Translations under genes and position numbers: made by a program
Origin: SIG589 sp964566175
GTDB taxonomy: Bacteria; Bacillota; Clostridia; Oscillospirales; Acutalibacteraceae
Direction: 5' to 3'
NCBI GenBank assembly: GCA_964566175.1
Contig: CAZMHU010000001.1
Location: forward strand, 62,001-126,000
DNA: 64,000 bases
The notes under the pieces: generated by a model
What the model was told of the DNA's origin: nothing
The model's input: only the letters and a program-made list of their open reading frames with translations
The model's database searches: none
In this document: positions 17,051 to 26,995 of the stretch, piece by piece
Numbering within the stretch: position 1 is the first letter of the stretch
How the letters are laid out: every line of letters starts with the position of its first letter

Positions 17051-18877
17051 TTATTCAACGGTAACCGATTTTGCGAGATTTCGCGGTTTATCAACATCAC
17101 AGCCGCGAGCGACCGCAACATAGTATGCCAACAACTGGAGTGCTATCGCACCTATTACAGGTGCAAACAGGCTGTTTACATCGGGCAAAACCAAAGCGTA
17201 GTCGGAAACGGCACGTACGTCTTTTTCACACTCGGCAGTACAGAACGAGAAAATTTTCGCTCCCCTTGCCTTTGTTTCGCGAATGTTGCTGACGGTCTTT
17301 TCGCAGAGCGAGCCGACCGTTACGAGCGATACTATTGGAACGCCGTTGTCGATAAGCGAAATCGTTCCGTGCTTTAATTCACCCGCAGGATAGGATTCGC
17401 TGTGTATATAGGATATTTCCTTTAATTTTAGCGAACCTTCCATACAGATTTCCGAATCTATTCCCCTGCCTATGAAGAATATATTCTCACTGTCGCTCAG
17501 TTTTTCCGCCATACGTTTTATCCTTCCACTCATACGCAGAACGGCATTTATCGCCTCGGGTACTTCGTTTTGCTGTATAGCACAGAGTTCGCGACAACGT
17601 CCCTCGCTGATTTGACGCTTGACGAGTGCCGCCTTGAATGCGATTTGATAAAGCACGGCACACTGAACGGTATACGCCTTGGTAGACGCGACAGATATTT
17701 CCGGCCCTGCCCACGTGTATATTACGTAATCGGCAAGACGTGCTATTGACGAGCCCACAACATTGACAATAGCAAGTGTTTTCGCTCCCGACTCGCGGGC
17801 GAGTTCAAGCGCCGCAATAGTATCGGCAGTTTCGCCCGATTGCGATATAAGTATTACAAGGGTATTTTTATCGAGTATCGGGTTGGAATATCTGAATTCC
17901 GACGCTATCTCAACCGATACGGGTATTCGTGAAAGCGATTCAATCATATTTTTTCCAACTCTGCCTGCGTGCATTGCCGTTCCGCAGGCAACGATTTTGA
18001 TATTCGACACCGTATTTATATCACGATCCAATATATCACAGTCGAAATACGGTATGCCGTCCTTGAGTCTTGGCATAACCGTCTTTTGGTATGCGTCTGC
18101 CTGTTCATTAATTTCCTTGAGCATAAAGTGGTTATAGCCGCACTTTTTAGCAGACTCAACACTCCAGTTTATTGCCTTTTTCTCGCTCGAAACCTCTTTG
18201 CCGACCGCAACAAAAAAGCGTGTTCTTTGCGGAGTGACCTCGGCAACAACGTTTTCTTCAAGTTGATAATAATTTTTGGTATACGGCAGTATTGCGGTTA
18301 TGTCCGATGCGAGATATCCGCCGTCAGCCGTTTGAGCACAGACAAGCGGACTGCCGCAACGAACGGCATAAATATTATCACGCAAATTTTTAAAACAAAC
18401 ACAGAAAGCATACGACCCGCGTATAAGTTTCGTTGCCTGAAAAATTGCCTCTATCGGGTTTTGGGTCTTTCTGTAATAAAAATCGATAAGGTGTGCCGCC
18501 GCCTCGGTATCGGTCTGCGAACGAAAACTGTAGCCCTCGCGACGAAGCATATCCTCAAGTTCGGCATAATTTTCAATTATTCCGTTATGAACAAGCACAA
18601 GGCTGTTTGAAAAATGCGGGTGAGCATTACGCTCCGACGGCTCTCCGTGTGTTGCCCAACGAGTGTGACCTATTCCCGCAGTACCGCGAATTTTTCTTCC
18701 CGCTTTGATTTTGTCCGAAAGATTTTTTATTCTGCCCTCGGTTTTGATTGTCACAATGCCGTCCTCAAAAACCGAAATTCCGGCAGAGTCATAACCTCTG
18801 TATTCAAGCGCCGAAAGTCCGTTTAAAAGTATAGGCACTGCCTGACGTTTTCCTGTATATCCTACTATTCCGCACAT
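17051..18877 (-). CDS. glmS: Glutamine-fructose-6-phosphate aminotransferase (isomerising)
   Basis: 608 residues, full length. The class II glutamine amidotransferase domain begins with Met-Cys (the Cys becomes the N-terminal nucleophile) and contains LEYRGYDSAG and HTRWATHG. Two SIS sugar-isomerase domains follow (GTAMHAGRV and ISQSGETADT near 300-350), and the C-terminus ends KPRNLAKSVTVE as in the family. It makes glucosamine-6-phosphate, the first step to UDP-GlcNAc and peptidoglycan. Its mRNA carries a self-cleaving glmS ribozyme upstream, so the product feeds back on the message. Confidence 0.98.
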   Translation of the reverse strand: MCGIVGYTGKRQAVPILLNGLSALEYRGYDSAGISVFEDGIVTIKTEGRIKNLSDKIKAGRKIRGTAGIGHTRWATHGEPSERNAHPHFSNSLVLVHNGIIENYAELEDMLRREGYSFRSQTDTEAAAHLIDFYYRKTQNPIEAIFQATKLIRGSYAFCVCFKNLRDNIYAVRCGSPLVCAQTADGGYLASDITAILPYTKNYYQLEENVVAEVTPQRTRFFVAVGKEVSSEKKAINWSVESAKKCGYNHFMLKEINEQADAYQKTVMPRLKDGIPYFDCDILDRDINTVSNIKIVACGTAMHAGRVGKNMIESLSRIPVSVEIASEFRYSNPILDKNTLVILISQSGETADTIAALELARESGAKTLAIVNVVGSSIARLADYVIYTWAGPEISVASTKAYTVQCAVLYQIAFKAALVKRQISEGRCRELCAIQQNEVPEAINAVLRMSGRIKRMAEKLSDSENIFFIGRGIDSEICMEGSLKLKEISYIHSESYPAGELKHGTISLIDNGVPIVSLVTVGSLCEKTVSNIRETKARGAKIFSFCTAECEKDVRAVSDYALVLPDVNSLFAPVIGAIALQLLAYYVAVARGCDVDKPRNLAKSVTVE

Positions 18878-18924
18878 ATATTATAAAACTCACTTTCAAT
18901 ATTTAAAACATACGGCACGTAAAA

Positions 18925-19083
18925 ATACCGCATAAGAAGTTAACTCTTTTGAAAAGTCTCTCTGTTCCGCACTTACGCACGGTTTTTAAAGACCTTCTAA
19001 CGACAGTTTCCTGCCGGCAGAGCATCCGCCGAAAATTTCGATAACTCTGCTCCTCGTCACCCAAGCATGGGTCAGGCGCTAAC
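18925..19083 (-). ncRNA. glmS ribozyme (glucosamine-6-phosphate-responsive, self-cleaving)
   Basis: The minus strand between glmM and glmS holds the conserved glmS ribozyme blocks in order: the cleavage-site segment AGCGCC (19080-19075, cut expected after the A at 19080), a CCCA/TGGG stem, GACGAGG, ATCGA, CGGCGGATG and CTCTGCCGGC, then the peripheral P3/P4 region with a GAAA-capped hairpin. Known members are cofactor-dependent ribozymes that cleave when glucosamine-6-phosphate binds, leading to decay of the glmS message. The 3' boundary is approximate. Confidence 0.93.
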
Positions 19084-19107
19084 CGGCAGATGCCGGTTTT
19101 GTTTAAT

Positions 19108-20457
19108 TTAAGACAAACGTTTTTTAATAACGGCGGCAACTTCTTTTGCCACTGTCTCAATCTGTTTTTTATCATCGCCCTCGGTCATAACACGTATGAG
19201 CGGTTCTGTACCCGACGGACGAACAACAAGTCTGCCGCTGTTACCGAGTTCCGCCTTGGCGTTCTCAATCGCGGTTTTAATTGTTTCATCGGTGTAATAA
19301 TGCAACTTTCCCTCAGCCGAAACCTTGATATTTATCGAGGTTTGCGGGCACTTCTTCATAACGCTTGCAAGTTCGGAAAGTTTTCCTTTTTTGCGGCGAA
19401 GAAGTGAAAGCAGTTGTGTTGCGGTAATTTGACCGTCGCCCGTTGTTGCGAAATCACGGAAAATAACGTGGCCCGACTGCTCACCGCCGAAAACGGTATC
19501 ATCAAGCAACATCTCTTCAAGAACAAAGCGGTCACCTACCTTTGTGGCAACAAAACGAATATCATTCTCCTCGCAAAAACGTGAGAAGCCAAGGTTGGTC
19601 ATTATCGTGCCGACAACGGTATTCTTCGCAAGTCTGCCTCGCTCTTTAAGATCGGTTGCACAGATTGCCATAATTTCGTCACCGTCGATAAAATTACCGT
19701 TTTCGTCAACGCACAAACATCTGTCGGCATCGCCGTCAAAGGCAACGCCCGCATCAAGTTTGTTATCAACAACATATTTCGCAAGTACTTCCATATGTGT
19801 CGAACCGCAATCCTTGTTGATGTTCTCGCCGTTGGGTGAGGCGTTTAAAATATGGGCGTTTGCACCCAAACCGTCAAAAATCTGTTCTGCTGTTTTGCTC
19901 GCTGCACCATTGGCACAGTCAACGGCAATATTAAGACCGTCGAGTGAATAAAGCACGCAACTTTTTACGTGGTCGCAATAATCCTTAACAGCATTTGCGG
20001 CAACAGTAACCTTTCCGACGCCGTGTCCGGTGGGGAGTTCGGGAAGAGATACTTTATTAAGCACGATATCCTCAATCTGTTCCTCAAGCATATCCGGCAG
20101 TTTGAAACCATCACCGCTGAAAATTTTTATTCCGTTATATTCCGAAGAATTATGCGATGCGGATATCATTACACCCGCCTCGGCTTTGTATTTTCCAACC
20201 AAGAAAGCAACCGCAGGAGTCGGTACAACACCGAGATTGATAACATCAGCGCCGACAGAACAAAGCCCCGCTATGAGTGCACAAGAAAGCATATCCGACG
20301 ATGTTCTAGTGTCGCATCCGACAACGAAGACCGGTCTGCGGCGACAACCGTCTGCCAAAACAGCAGCGGCGGCACGGCCTATCTCCATTGCGGTCTCACA
20401 GGTGAGTTCGCTGTTTGCAATTCCTCGTACTCCGTCTGTTCCGAATAGTCTGCCCAA
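19108..20457 (-). CDS. glmM: Phosphoglucosamine mutase
   Basis: 449 residues from a TTG start at 20457, giving the standard MGRLFGTDGVRGIAN beginning and nearly the length of Bacillus GlmM. AAAGGA lies nine bases upstream; the frame can be read up to 20475, but those starts overlap the ribosome-binding site. The phosphoserine loop ISASHNS (Ser101), the metal loop DGDADR and the C-terminal phosphate-binding RPSGTEPLIRVM are all intact. It converts glucosamine-6-phosphate to glucosamine-1-phosphate. The order glmM-ribozyme-glmS puts two successive steps of UDP-GlcNAc synthesis in one transcript. Confidence 0.97.
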   Translation of the reverse strand: MGRLFGTDGVRGIANSELTCETAMEIGRAAAAVLADGCRRRPVFVVGCDTRTSSDMLSCALIAGLCSVGADVINLGVVPTPAVAFLVGKYKAEAGVMISASHNSSEYNGIKIFSGDGFKLPDMLEEQIEDIVLNKVSLPELPTGHGVGKVTVAANAVKDYCDHVKSCVLYSLDGLNIAVDCANGAASKTAEQIFDGLGANAHILNASPNGENINKDCGSTHMEVLAKYVVDNKLDAGVAFDGDADRCLCVDENGNFIDGDEIMAICATDLKERGRLAKNTVVGTIMTNLGFSRFCEENDIRFVATKVGDRFVLEEMLLDDTVFGGEQSGHVIFRDFATTGDGQITATQLLSLLRRKKGKLSELASVMKKCPQTSINIKVSAEGKLHYYTDETIKTAIENAKAELGNSGRLVVRPSGTEPLIRVMTEGDDKKQIETVAKEVAAVIKKRLS

Positions 20458-20509
20458 AAAAATCATTCCTTTCAATAATTAAAATCGGCTTTTGACGTTT
20501 GCTGATTAA

Positions 20510-20538
20510 ATTTTAACATACACCGATTTTCATTTCAT
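20510..20538 (-). promoter_or_regulatory. Possible promoter of glmM-glmS
   Basis: ATGAAA, 17 bases, extended -10 TGTTAAAAT on the minus strand, about 50 bases before the TTG start. The -35 is weak. Confidence 0.38.
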
Positions 20539-20788
20539 TATCTTTTCGTGACAACGCAGAAAAAATTGTGCATATTTTATACTAAAGTTCAATAATTTGA
20601 TTTTAAAAAATAAATTTTAACTAAAAATATTTTTTAAAAACGCTTTTTGAATTTTATTTTTTCAACTCGAAAGATCACCGGATTTTTCACAAATTTTACG
20701 CCCGAAAAATTAAGATGTATTTAATATTACAAGATATATTTTTACCGCATTTTCAATATAATTATTATAATTTTTTCACAATACGCTA

Positions 20789-20817
20789 TTTACAATTTGT
20801 TGATTTTGTTGTATTAT
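20789..20817 (+). promoter_or_regulatory. Sigma-A promoter of the peptide / giant secreted protein operon
   Basis: TTTACA, 17 bases, TATTAT, ending 37 bases before the peptide's start codon. No other promoter is evident before the 1963-aa protein. Confidence 0.6.
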
Positions 20818-20854
20818 GTTTCTTGGTATTTTATATATTTTGTGGAGGTGAACT

Positions 20855-20998
20855 ATGAAAAAGCAATATGATAAGCCGAATGTCGATGTTTTTTCTCTCG
20901 ACACAACAGATGATTTTTGCACTGTTTCAGGGAAAACCGATATCGACGGAAACTTCAACGATTACGGTAGCACTTCTTCCGAAGACGACGGCATTTAA
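20855..20998 (+). CDS. Short acidic peptide (47 aa) ahead of the giant secreted protein
   Basis: ATG follows GTGGAGGTG at ideal spacing. The peptide starts MKKQYDKPNVDVFSLD, then TTDDFCTVSG and a polar, acidic, Gly/Ser/Asp-rich tail with a single Cys. Its head resembles small Clostridia peptides of the form MKKxYxKPxxxVxxL...SG, whose function I do not know. There is no signal peptide. It lies 38 bp before the 1963-aa protein, which has its own ribosome-binding site, so the two are probably cotranscribed. It could be a translated leader, a regulatory peptide or a precursor peptide; none of these is shown. Confidence 0.68.
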   Translation: MKKQYDKPNVDVFSLDTTDDFCTVSGKTDIDGNFNDYGSTSSEDDGI

Positions 20999-21036
20999 CC
21001 CTTAATAATAAAAAAACATCACCGGAGGAGCAACTT

Positions 21037-24000
21037 ATGAAAAAACTATTAAGCATTTTGCTGACGGTTGCGCTTTTGCTCGGAACGGTTTCCGTTCTTA
21101 TGCTTATGCCTGCCGTTGCGGAAAACAACTCGGCAACCCCCTCCCCGCTCTTTGCAACCAACGAAAGCGAAGTTAAAGGCACCGTCTACAATCTGATTGA
21201 AAACGGCGATTTTGAAAAAGGTCTCGCGGCCGACACCTTTGTTTCGGACAGTGGCGCATTCACACGTAAGAAATACGAAAAAGGCGAAGACAGAGGAAAG
21301 TATTATCTCGAGTACAAAACAAACAGACAGGAAACCTCTTCCTCCGCTATCAAACTTCCCGTCGATAAAAGCACCGAATACACAGTTTCGTTCGATTTGA
21401 AAATTACCGATTTCGGTGCAAACGGCGGTTTGCGTATCGGCTTTTATTATGCTCTCGGCAACTGGAATAATGTTGCGCTCATAGGCGGCGGCACACAAAA
21501 ATATATCGGCAGTGAAAACGGCTATACATATACATATTCTTCTTCGGCAAACGCCGAGCACCGCCCCGGCGACCACTTTAAATACGCACAGTATCTCACC
21601 GAATTCGAAAACGGCTGGATGCATTTTACCTTAACATTCAATTCAGGTAAAGACGAGCGTGTTTTCACCGACGGCACAAGCGGCACACTTTATTTGGTAC
21701 TTGCCAACTTTAACAACGGATTCACCGCAAAAATTGATAATGTCAGTTTCGGCACGAAGCGTGCTATAACCGCCTACACCGAAGGTTGCGGCACTGCCAC
21801 TGCCGACAAGAATATCGCTCTCCCCGACGAAGAGGTCACATTTACCGCAACACCCGACTACGGCGCACGTTTTTGCGGTTGGTACAGTGATAATACCTGT
21901 GTTTCCTACGATAACGTATTTAAAACCGGCAGTTTTGCGAGTCTCACGGCAAAGTTTGAAAGTTATAACCTTGTCGAAGACGGCGGCTTTGAAAACGGAA
22001 CGGTTTCCGGCTTTGTTGCACGCAATTCGGGTGTAAAACTTGAATGCATTGACCACACTGAAAATGTCACTTCCGAATTTGGTAAAAAGGTTTTGAAAGT
22101 TACCGAACCCGATAACGATACATATATCGGCTTTTATCTCCCCATTGCGGCAGAAGCAAACACAAAATATCTTCTCCATATATCATATAAAGTAGTAGCA
22201 GAACAAAACACAAGAACCGAAGTTCGATTGGGCGCAAACAGCGGTTGGAGCAGTTTTTCCAATTCATATTTCTATGCGTCATCTGCAAAATACAGTTACG
22301 CTCCACTCTCCGACCACGGCGCATTCAGTCAATATATGTCGGACAATTTGAAGGCTCACTTCGGCGACGGATTTATAGAACTAAATGCCGTATTCTCGAC
22401 CGAAGACGAACTCACCGACGGCAATATGTATCTCCATATGGGTGCATATGACAGCGCAACTTTTTACATCGACAACGTTTCGGTATATAAACTTTCCGAC
22501 TTGACTCCCAATATGCTCGGAGCATCACTCGTTACCGAAACAGGCGGCAAATACAAAGAGGGTACTATATCATATGCGGCAACCCTTAACTATACGTCAC
22601 CCTCTGCGGTTTTAAAGGAAGTCGGTTTTCTTGCAATGCCGACACAACTCATTCCCGAAAACACACTCCTCACAAAAAATACCGACAACGTGAGCCGCGC
22701 ATATATCAAGAGCGACGGCGGATTGAAATTAAGCGGCAAACGTGTTTATGCCACTTTTAAGAACACCGACAGCATAAACAGTTATACAAAAATATCAGCA
22801 AGACCGTATTGTGTGCTTTCCGATAAATACGGCAAATTCGAATGGACGTTCTATTCCGAAAACGAAAATCCCGCTATTGCCGTTCAAAACGGAACATATA
22901 ACCGCTCTGTAAATCAGGTTAAACGCCTTATGGCGGTTAAACTTTTGGAACGCTATTCACAGAATGCTCCCGAAGATTTTTACAGTGACCACGACGTGAC
23001 CGCCGCAACAAATGTAAAAACTTCATCCTTCCCCATCGACAAGGTTTGGAACTTTGTAAAACGCAATATTTATCTTATAGAAACAACAAGCCAAGGCAAG
23101 TCAGAGAGTGAAAACCTCTATATCGACGGCGGGTTTGAAGATGCATCAACATATTTGGGTGAACAGCGCACAATATATATTGATACAAGTCTTCCCGAAA
23201 CTTCCGCACTATCCTTCAAACCAAACGAGAGAAGTTACGCCGTTATGCGTGATTATGACCCCGACGGTTGGATATATTATTCGGGAAGCGATTATGTCTT
23301 CGCATACGGCGATTTCGACAATATTTTCTCCCGCGTTGACAACAGTGTAATAACTCCACACAGCGGAGAATACTCACTGCGACTCAACACCCGTGCGGGA
23401 ACTGCAAACCGTGTGCTTAAAAATCTTAAACCCAACACAGATTATGAACTTTCGTTTTATTGGAATTCGGATTATTACGTTACCCTCTCTCGCACATTCG
23501 TTTATCCGTATTCTTATGAAAGTGCAGGCACGGAAACCGTTAAAGACGAAAACGGAAAAACCAAAACCGAAACGCTCAACGGCAAGGAATACAACGTTAA
23601 TAAACTCTCGCAGCAATACTATTTCGTTCCCAAAGATACACAACTGCAGTCCGAGGGTCTCGCCTACCGCATAGGAAGTTACTACGGTGACAACACTTGG
23701 CAAAAGGTAACACTCAAGTTCAACACAGGCAGTAACACCGAGGTCGTATTCGGACTCAACTTCGCGGGACGTGCAAATTCCGGTACGGTTTATATCGATG
23801 ATTTTACGCTATGCAAATCGAAGCCCGTCGCAAGCGGCATAACCGACAGCACATTCAGCGAAGGAACAAAGAACTGGAGCGGAACCGCATATACATATAA
23901 TATTGCGGGCAATCCGAGTGCAACGTTCACATCCGCCTCGCAATCGCTTATGCAGACGATAGGTGTAGAACCTATGACTGATTATACCCTCACGGTAAAG

Positions 24001-26928
24001 GCGTATACAAAGGAAAAGAACGCACTGTATTTCGGTGTTACGGACATATCGAACCAAACGCTCAATGTGCTTTCCACCCTTTCAAACACTTCAAATACCG
24101 TGACCGATAAAACAGGTCTCAAAATATATAAACTAAACTTTAACTCGGACAACAATCATTATCTCAACGTTCATCTTCAGTCACTCTGCGACAGCAAAGT
24201 AAATATATATGAGGTATCTCTCGAAAAGCAGGAAGACCTTATTGTTTACGACAAGGTGGATTTTGAAAACTCCGTGACTACCGTAAACGGCGGTGTTGCT
24301 CCGCAGTATAACATTGCAAAAACAAATAATAAATGGTTCTGGATAACTTCACAGTATGCACATTCGGGCAGAAATTCACTCGTTATGTATGCCACATCAA
24401 ACGATACCAATGCGGAAACCGACGGCACAACAAAAGACGGTGATCTGCTCCGCCACCCGCTTTATCAAAAATGGAGCACATTCTCGGTACAACCCGGCAC
24501 ATACTATAAAATTTCGTACTATGCCAAGGCGGAAAAAGCCGGCACAACCTTTGAAAGTTCCGTTCGTACGCTCGAAGAACACGACTGGGACTATATGCAC
24601 GCATTAGACAAGAAAACCATCACACTTTCGACAACAGATTGGACACTTATTGAGCACGTTTTCTGTCTTGAAACCGAGTTCAAACTTCATAACTTCGCCG
24701 ACCTTGTAATATCGGGCTGTGAAAATCAAGCATCCAATATTTTCTTTGACGATATCGTGATTGAAGAAACCATTCCCCGCATTGACAGCGGTACACCGCA
24801 AAAACTCTATACCGAACAGATTTTCAATCTTATCCCCGATAACGATTTCGAAAACGGCAGTAAAAACTACTCCGACGGACAGGTTATAAAGAGCACAGGC
24901 GCATATAACGGAAGCCACTATCTGCGCGTAAACGCCGGTACTAAAATTGTCATTCCCATAGAAAATCAAGTTGAATACAGTTATATCCCCTCAACCCATT
25001 ACACACTCTCCGCCGCCGTACGCAAATCGGCAAACGGCAAGGGATATGTAGGCATTTCATACACCTCGGACGGCAACAATCTTTTATGCGACGAAAACGG
25101 CAACGTCGCAGAAACACTGGTTCCGCAGTCAACCTCTTGGACTTTCGGCGGATTTTCATATGCAAGTCCTGTTGTGACGCACAATTATATTGTTATCGAA
25201 TGCACCGAAGGATACATAGACGTTGATTATCTTTCGCTCTTCTCCTCGCTCCACGCATTCGCAGAAGACCCCAACAAAACAATCGCCGCATACTACGATT
25301 ATGACGATTTGACGTCGGCTGTTAAAAACGGCGGAACAAAAGCGGAAAACGCCACCAACCTTTCAATCAAGAACACCACCCCGCTTACAACCGACTTTAC
25401 CGGCGTCAACAAGACGGTTTACCACCCTGTAATAAGCGATGTTTTCGGCCGTCAATACACAGAGGCTCAGTGGGCTTTTGAAATCGGCAGAATGAAGGAA
25501 GCAGGCATTACCGCTATCCGCACAATGTTCAGGTCACAGTGGGCATACACAGGTGACGAAAACGATCCGTGGAATTGGGACAGCGAAGAAATGCAACAGT
25601 TTTACACTTGGTGCAACAAACTCAAGGAATACGGTATGGATGTTGCCGTAATTTTGGGTTGGTCTGTTCCCTATTTTGTATACGGTGCAACTTCAATTCC
25701 CGAAGTTAAATATCTTGCACCACGTATCTACGACGAAAACGGAAAGGTTAAATACACAATCTCTTGGGGTATTCTCCACCCCGCAATCGACTTTGATACT
25801 GCGGCAGAACGCTATGCCGAATGGGGCACACAGGCTATTACCGCTATAAATGAGCACGGCGTTACGAATGTCACCCACGCCCTCACCTTTAACGAACCGT
25901 CGCACAGAAACAGCAGTGTTTACGAGGGTGCACACGCAAAAGAAATGTTGCAACTCGTCGAGGCTTTGGTTGACAAGATGAACGTCACTACCCTCTCAAA
26001 CGGCAAAACTGTCCGAGAGTCGATTAAACTTGTCGGTTCAAATCAAGCCAACCCCGTAAATGCAGGTCTTTCGGACTACTTCCTTAAAAATTCCAAATAC
26101 GGCATTGACCTTTATGATATTTGGACAACGCACTATGTTGAAAGCGGTTACGAAACCATCTACGGTCCCGAAAACGACCATTACGATACACAACTTGCAA
26201 CATACAAAACGATGCTGACAAACTATAAGGGAAAGAAACCGTTCTGGCTTGACGAATTCGCCTGCCACGGATATTTCCTCTCTGATGATGTTGATGATAA
26301 AACTCAGCGTTGGTGGGGCGTCGACTACGCAAGCCAATATGTTGCACTTATGAATTCGGGTATGTCGGGCGGTATTCTTTGGCAGTATTCCGACTGTCTG
26401 TGGTCATACATTTCAGGCTCCGGCGGTGCATTCCTTTACGGACTCCACCTCACCGGTGCAACACAGGCAACACTTAAAACACAAACGCCGTATTACAGTT
26501 ATTATGCCATTACCCTGCTGACGAAATATATGTCATGCAAGGACAACTCAAGCACATACCTCGGCGAATCGGGTGATGCACACATCCACACCTCAGCAGT
26601 ACAAACAGCAGACGGAAACTGGTCGGTACTTGTCGTCAATAACAATCTTGAAGATAAGGCAATCAGTATTAAGTTTGACAGTTCGATAGGTGGCAAAAAC
26701 ATGTATCGCCACGTATACAACTATGCGACCGTAACACCCGATTCACAAGCACGCGTTATCGACGCCGACAAGACATACAGCGCCGTTACCGATACAATAA
26801 ACGACACTATTCCCGCAGGCTCTGTTGTGATCTATACCACGATGAAGGGTAACTCGCCAAAGATAGACACCGACGGCGATATTCAAATCGGAAACCGTCC
26901 CGAAGGCGTTCCGGATATTTGGGGATAA
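21037..26928 (+). CDS. Giant secreted multi-module protein with C-terminal clan GH-A-like glycosidase domain
   Basis: 1963 residues. A signal peptide (1-28) ends in AVA. Beta-sandwich, carbohydrate-binding-like modules of the NLxxxGxFExG...YIDNV type lie at about 50-245, 310-480, 693-920, 930-1060, 1070-1236 and 1264-1395; a bacterial FCGWY repeat is near 281, and an Ig-like stretch near 490-660. The C-terminal domain (about 1445-1960) is a TIM-barrel-like glycosidase with a likely acid/base Glu1620 in LTFNEPSHR and nucleophile Glu1740 in PFWLDEFACHG, spaced as in clan GH-A strands 4 and 7, followed by a beta-sandwich. There is no LPXTG, SLH or dockerin, so it is probably released or held by its modules. 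The catalytic domain is paralogous to the enzyme at 44.9 kb. Substrate and GH family are unassigned. Confidence 0.85.
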   Translation: MKKLLSILLTVALLLGTVSVLMLMPAVAENNSATPSPLFATNESEVKGTVYNLIENGDFEKGLAADTFVSDSGAFTRKKYEKGEDRGKYYLEYKTNRQETSSSAIKLPVDKSTEYTVSFDLKITDFGANGGLRIGFYYALGNWNNVALIGGGTQKYIGSENGYTYTYSSSANAEHRPGDHFKYAQYLTEFENGWMHFTLTFNSGKDERVFTDGTSGTLYLVLANFNNGFTAKIDNVSFGTKRAITAYTEGCGTATADKNIALPDEEVTFTATPDYGARFCGWYSDNTCVSYDNVFKTGSFASLTAKFESYNLVEDGGFENGTVSGFVARNSGVKLECIDHTENVTSEFGKKVLKVTEPDNDTYIGFYLPIAAEANTKYLLHISYKVVAEQNTRTEVRLGANSGWSSFSNSYFYASSAKYSYAPLSDHGAFSQYMSDNLKAHFGDGFIELNAVFSTEDELTDGNMYLHMGAYDSATFYIDNVSVYKLSDLTPNMLGASLVTETGGKYKEGTISYAATLNYTSPSAVLKEVGFLAMPTQLIPENTLLTKNTDNVSRAYIKSDGGLKLSGKRVYATFKNTDSINSYTKISARPYCVLSDKYGKFEWTFYSENENPAIAVQNGTYNRSVNQVKRLMAVKLLERYSQNAPEDFYSDHDVTAATNVKTSSFPIDKVWNFVKRNIYLIETTSQGKSESENLYIDGGFEDASTYLGEQRTIYIDTSLPETSALSFKPNERSYAVMRDYDPDGWIYYSGSDYVFAYGDFDNIFSRVDNSVITPHSGEYSLRLNTRAGTANRVLKNLKPNTDYELSFYWNSDYYVTLSRTFVYPYSYESAGTETVKDENGKTKTETLNGKEYNVNKLSQQYYFVPKDTQLQSEGLAYRIGSYYGDNTWQKVTLKFNTGSNTEVVFGLNFAGRANSGTVYIDDFTLCKSKPVASGITDSTFSEGTKNWSGTAYTYNIAGNPSATFTSASQSLMQTIGVEPMTDYTLTVKAYTKEKNALYFGVTDISNQTLNVLSTLSNTSNTVTDKTGLKIYKLNFNSDNNHYLNVHLQSLCDSKVNIYEVSLEKQEDLIVYDKVDFENSVTTVNGGVAPQYNIAKTNNKWFWITSQYAHSGRNSLVMYATSNDTNAETDGTTKDGDLLRHPLYQKWSTFSVQPGTYYKISYYAKAEKAGTTFESSVRTLEEHDWDYMHALDKKTITLSTTDWTLIEHVFCLETEFKLHNFADLVISGCENQASNIFFDDIVIEETIPRIDSGTPQKLYTEQIFNLIPDNDFENGSKNYSDGQVIKSTGAYNGSHYLRVNAGTKIVIPIENQVEYSYIPSTHYTLSAAVRKSANGKGYVGISYTSDGNNLLCDENGNVAETLVPQSTSWTFGGFSYASPVVTHNYIVIECTEGYIDVDYLSLFSSLHAFAEDPNKTIAAYYDYDDLTSAVKNGGTKAENATNLSIKNTTPLTTDFTGVNKTVYHPVISDVFGRQYTEAQWAFEIGRMKEAGITAIRTMFRSQWAYTGDENDPWNWDSEEMQQFYTWCNKLKEYGMDVAVILGWSVPYFVYGATSIPEVKYLAPRIYDENGKVKYTISWGILHPAIDFDTAAERYAEWGTQAITAINEHGVTNVTHALTFNEPSHRNSSVYEGAHAKEMLQLVEALVDKMNVTTLSNGKTVRESIKLVGSNQANPVNAGLSDYFLKNSKYGIDLYDIWTTHYVESGYETIYGPENDHYDTQLATYKTMLTNYKGKKPFWLDEFACHGYFLSDDVDDKTQRWWGVDYASQYVALMNSGMSGGILWQYSDCLWSYISGSGGAFLYGLHLTGATQATLKTQTPYYSYYAITLLTKYMSCKDNSSTYLGESGDAHIHTSAVQTADGNWSVLVVNNNLEDKAISIKFDSSIGGKNMYRHVYNYATVTPDSQARVIDADKTYSAVTDTINDTIPAGSVVIYTTMKGNSPKIDTDGDIQIGNRPEGVPDIWG

Positions 26929-26954
26929 AGTTTAATAGTTTCAAAGGGCAAAGA

Positions 26955-26993
26955 AAAGCCGCCGATGTTTTCATCGGCGGCTTTGTGTTTTTT
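26955..26993 (+). terminator. Rho-independent terminator of the giant protein operon
   Basis: A 13-bp perfect stem AAAGCCGCCGATG/CATCGGCGGCTTT with a TTTT loop, followed by GTGTTTTTT. It ends just before the converging glycosyltransferase stop. Confidence 0.93.
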
Positions 26994-26995
26994 AT

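Larger units (their letters stand above)
20458..20854. other. AT-rich divergent intergenic region between glmM and the peptide gene
   Basis: About 400 bases without a gene. It holds the two facing promoters described separately and is otherwise poly-A/T-rich. A pair of inverted octamers, AAAATCGG (20482-20489) and CCGATTTT (20523-20530), brackets the predicted glmM transcription start and could be an operator or simply chance. No RNA gene or ORF with a ribosome-binding site was found in the middle part. Confidence 0.5.

Noticed and set aside
21037..26928. Cellulosome (dockerin/cohesin) membership of the giant proteins
   Set aside because: No duplicated calcium-binding dockerin loops or cohesin domains are visible in either giant protein; the C-terminus of the first simply ends PEGVPDIWG.
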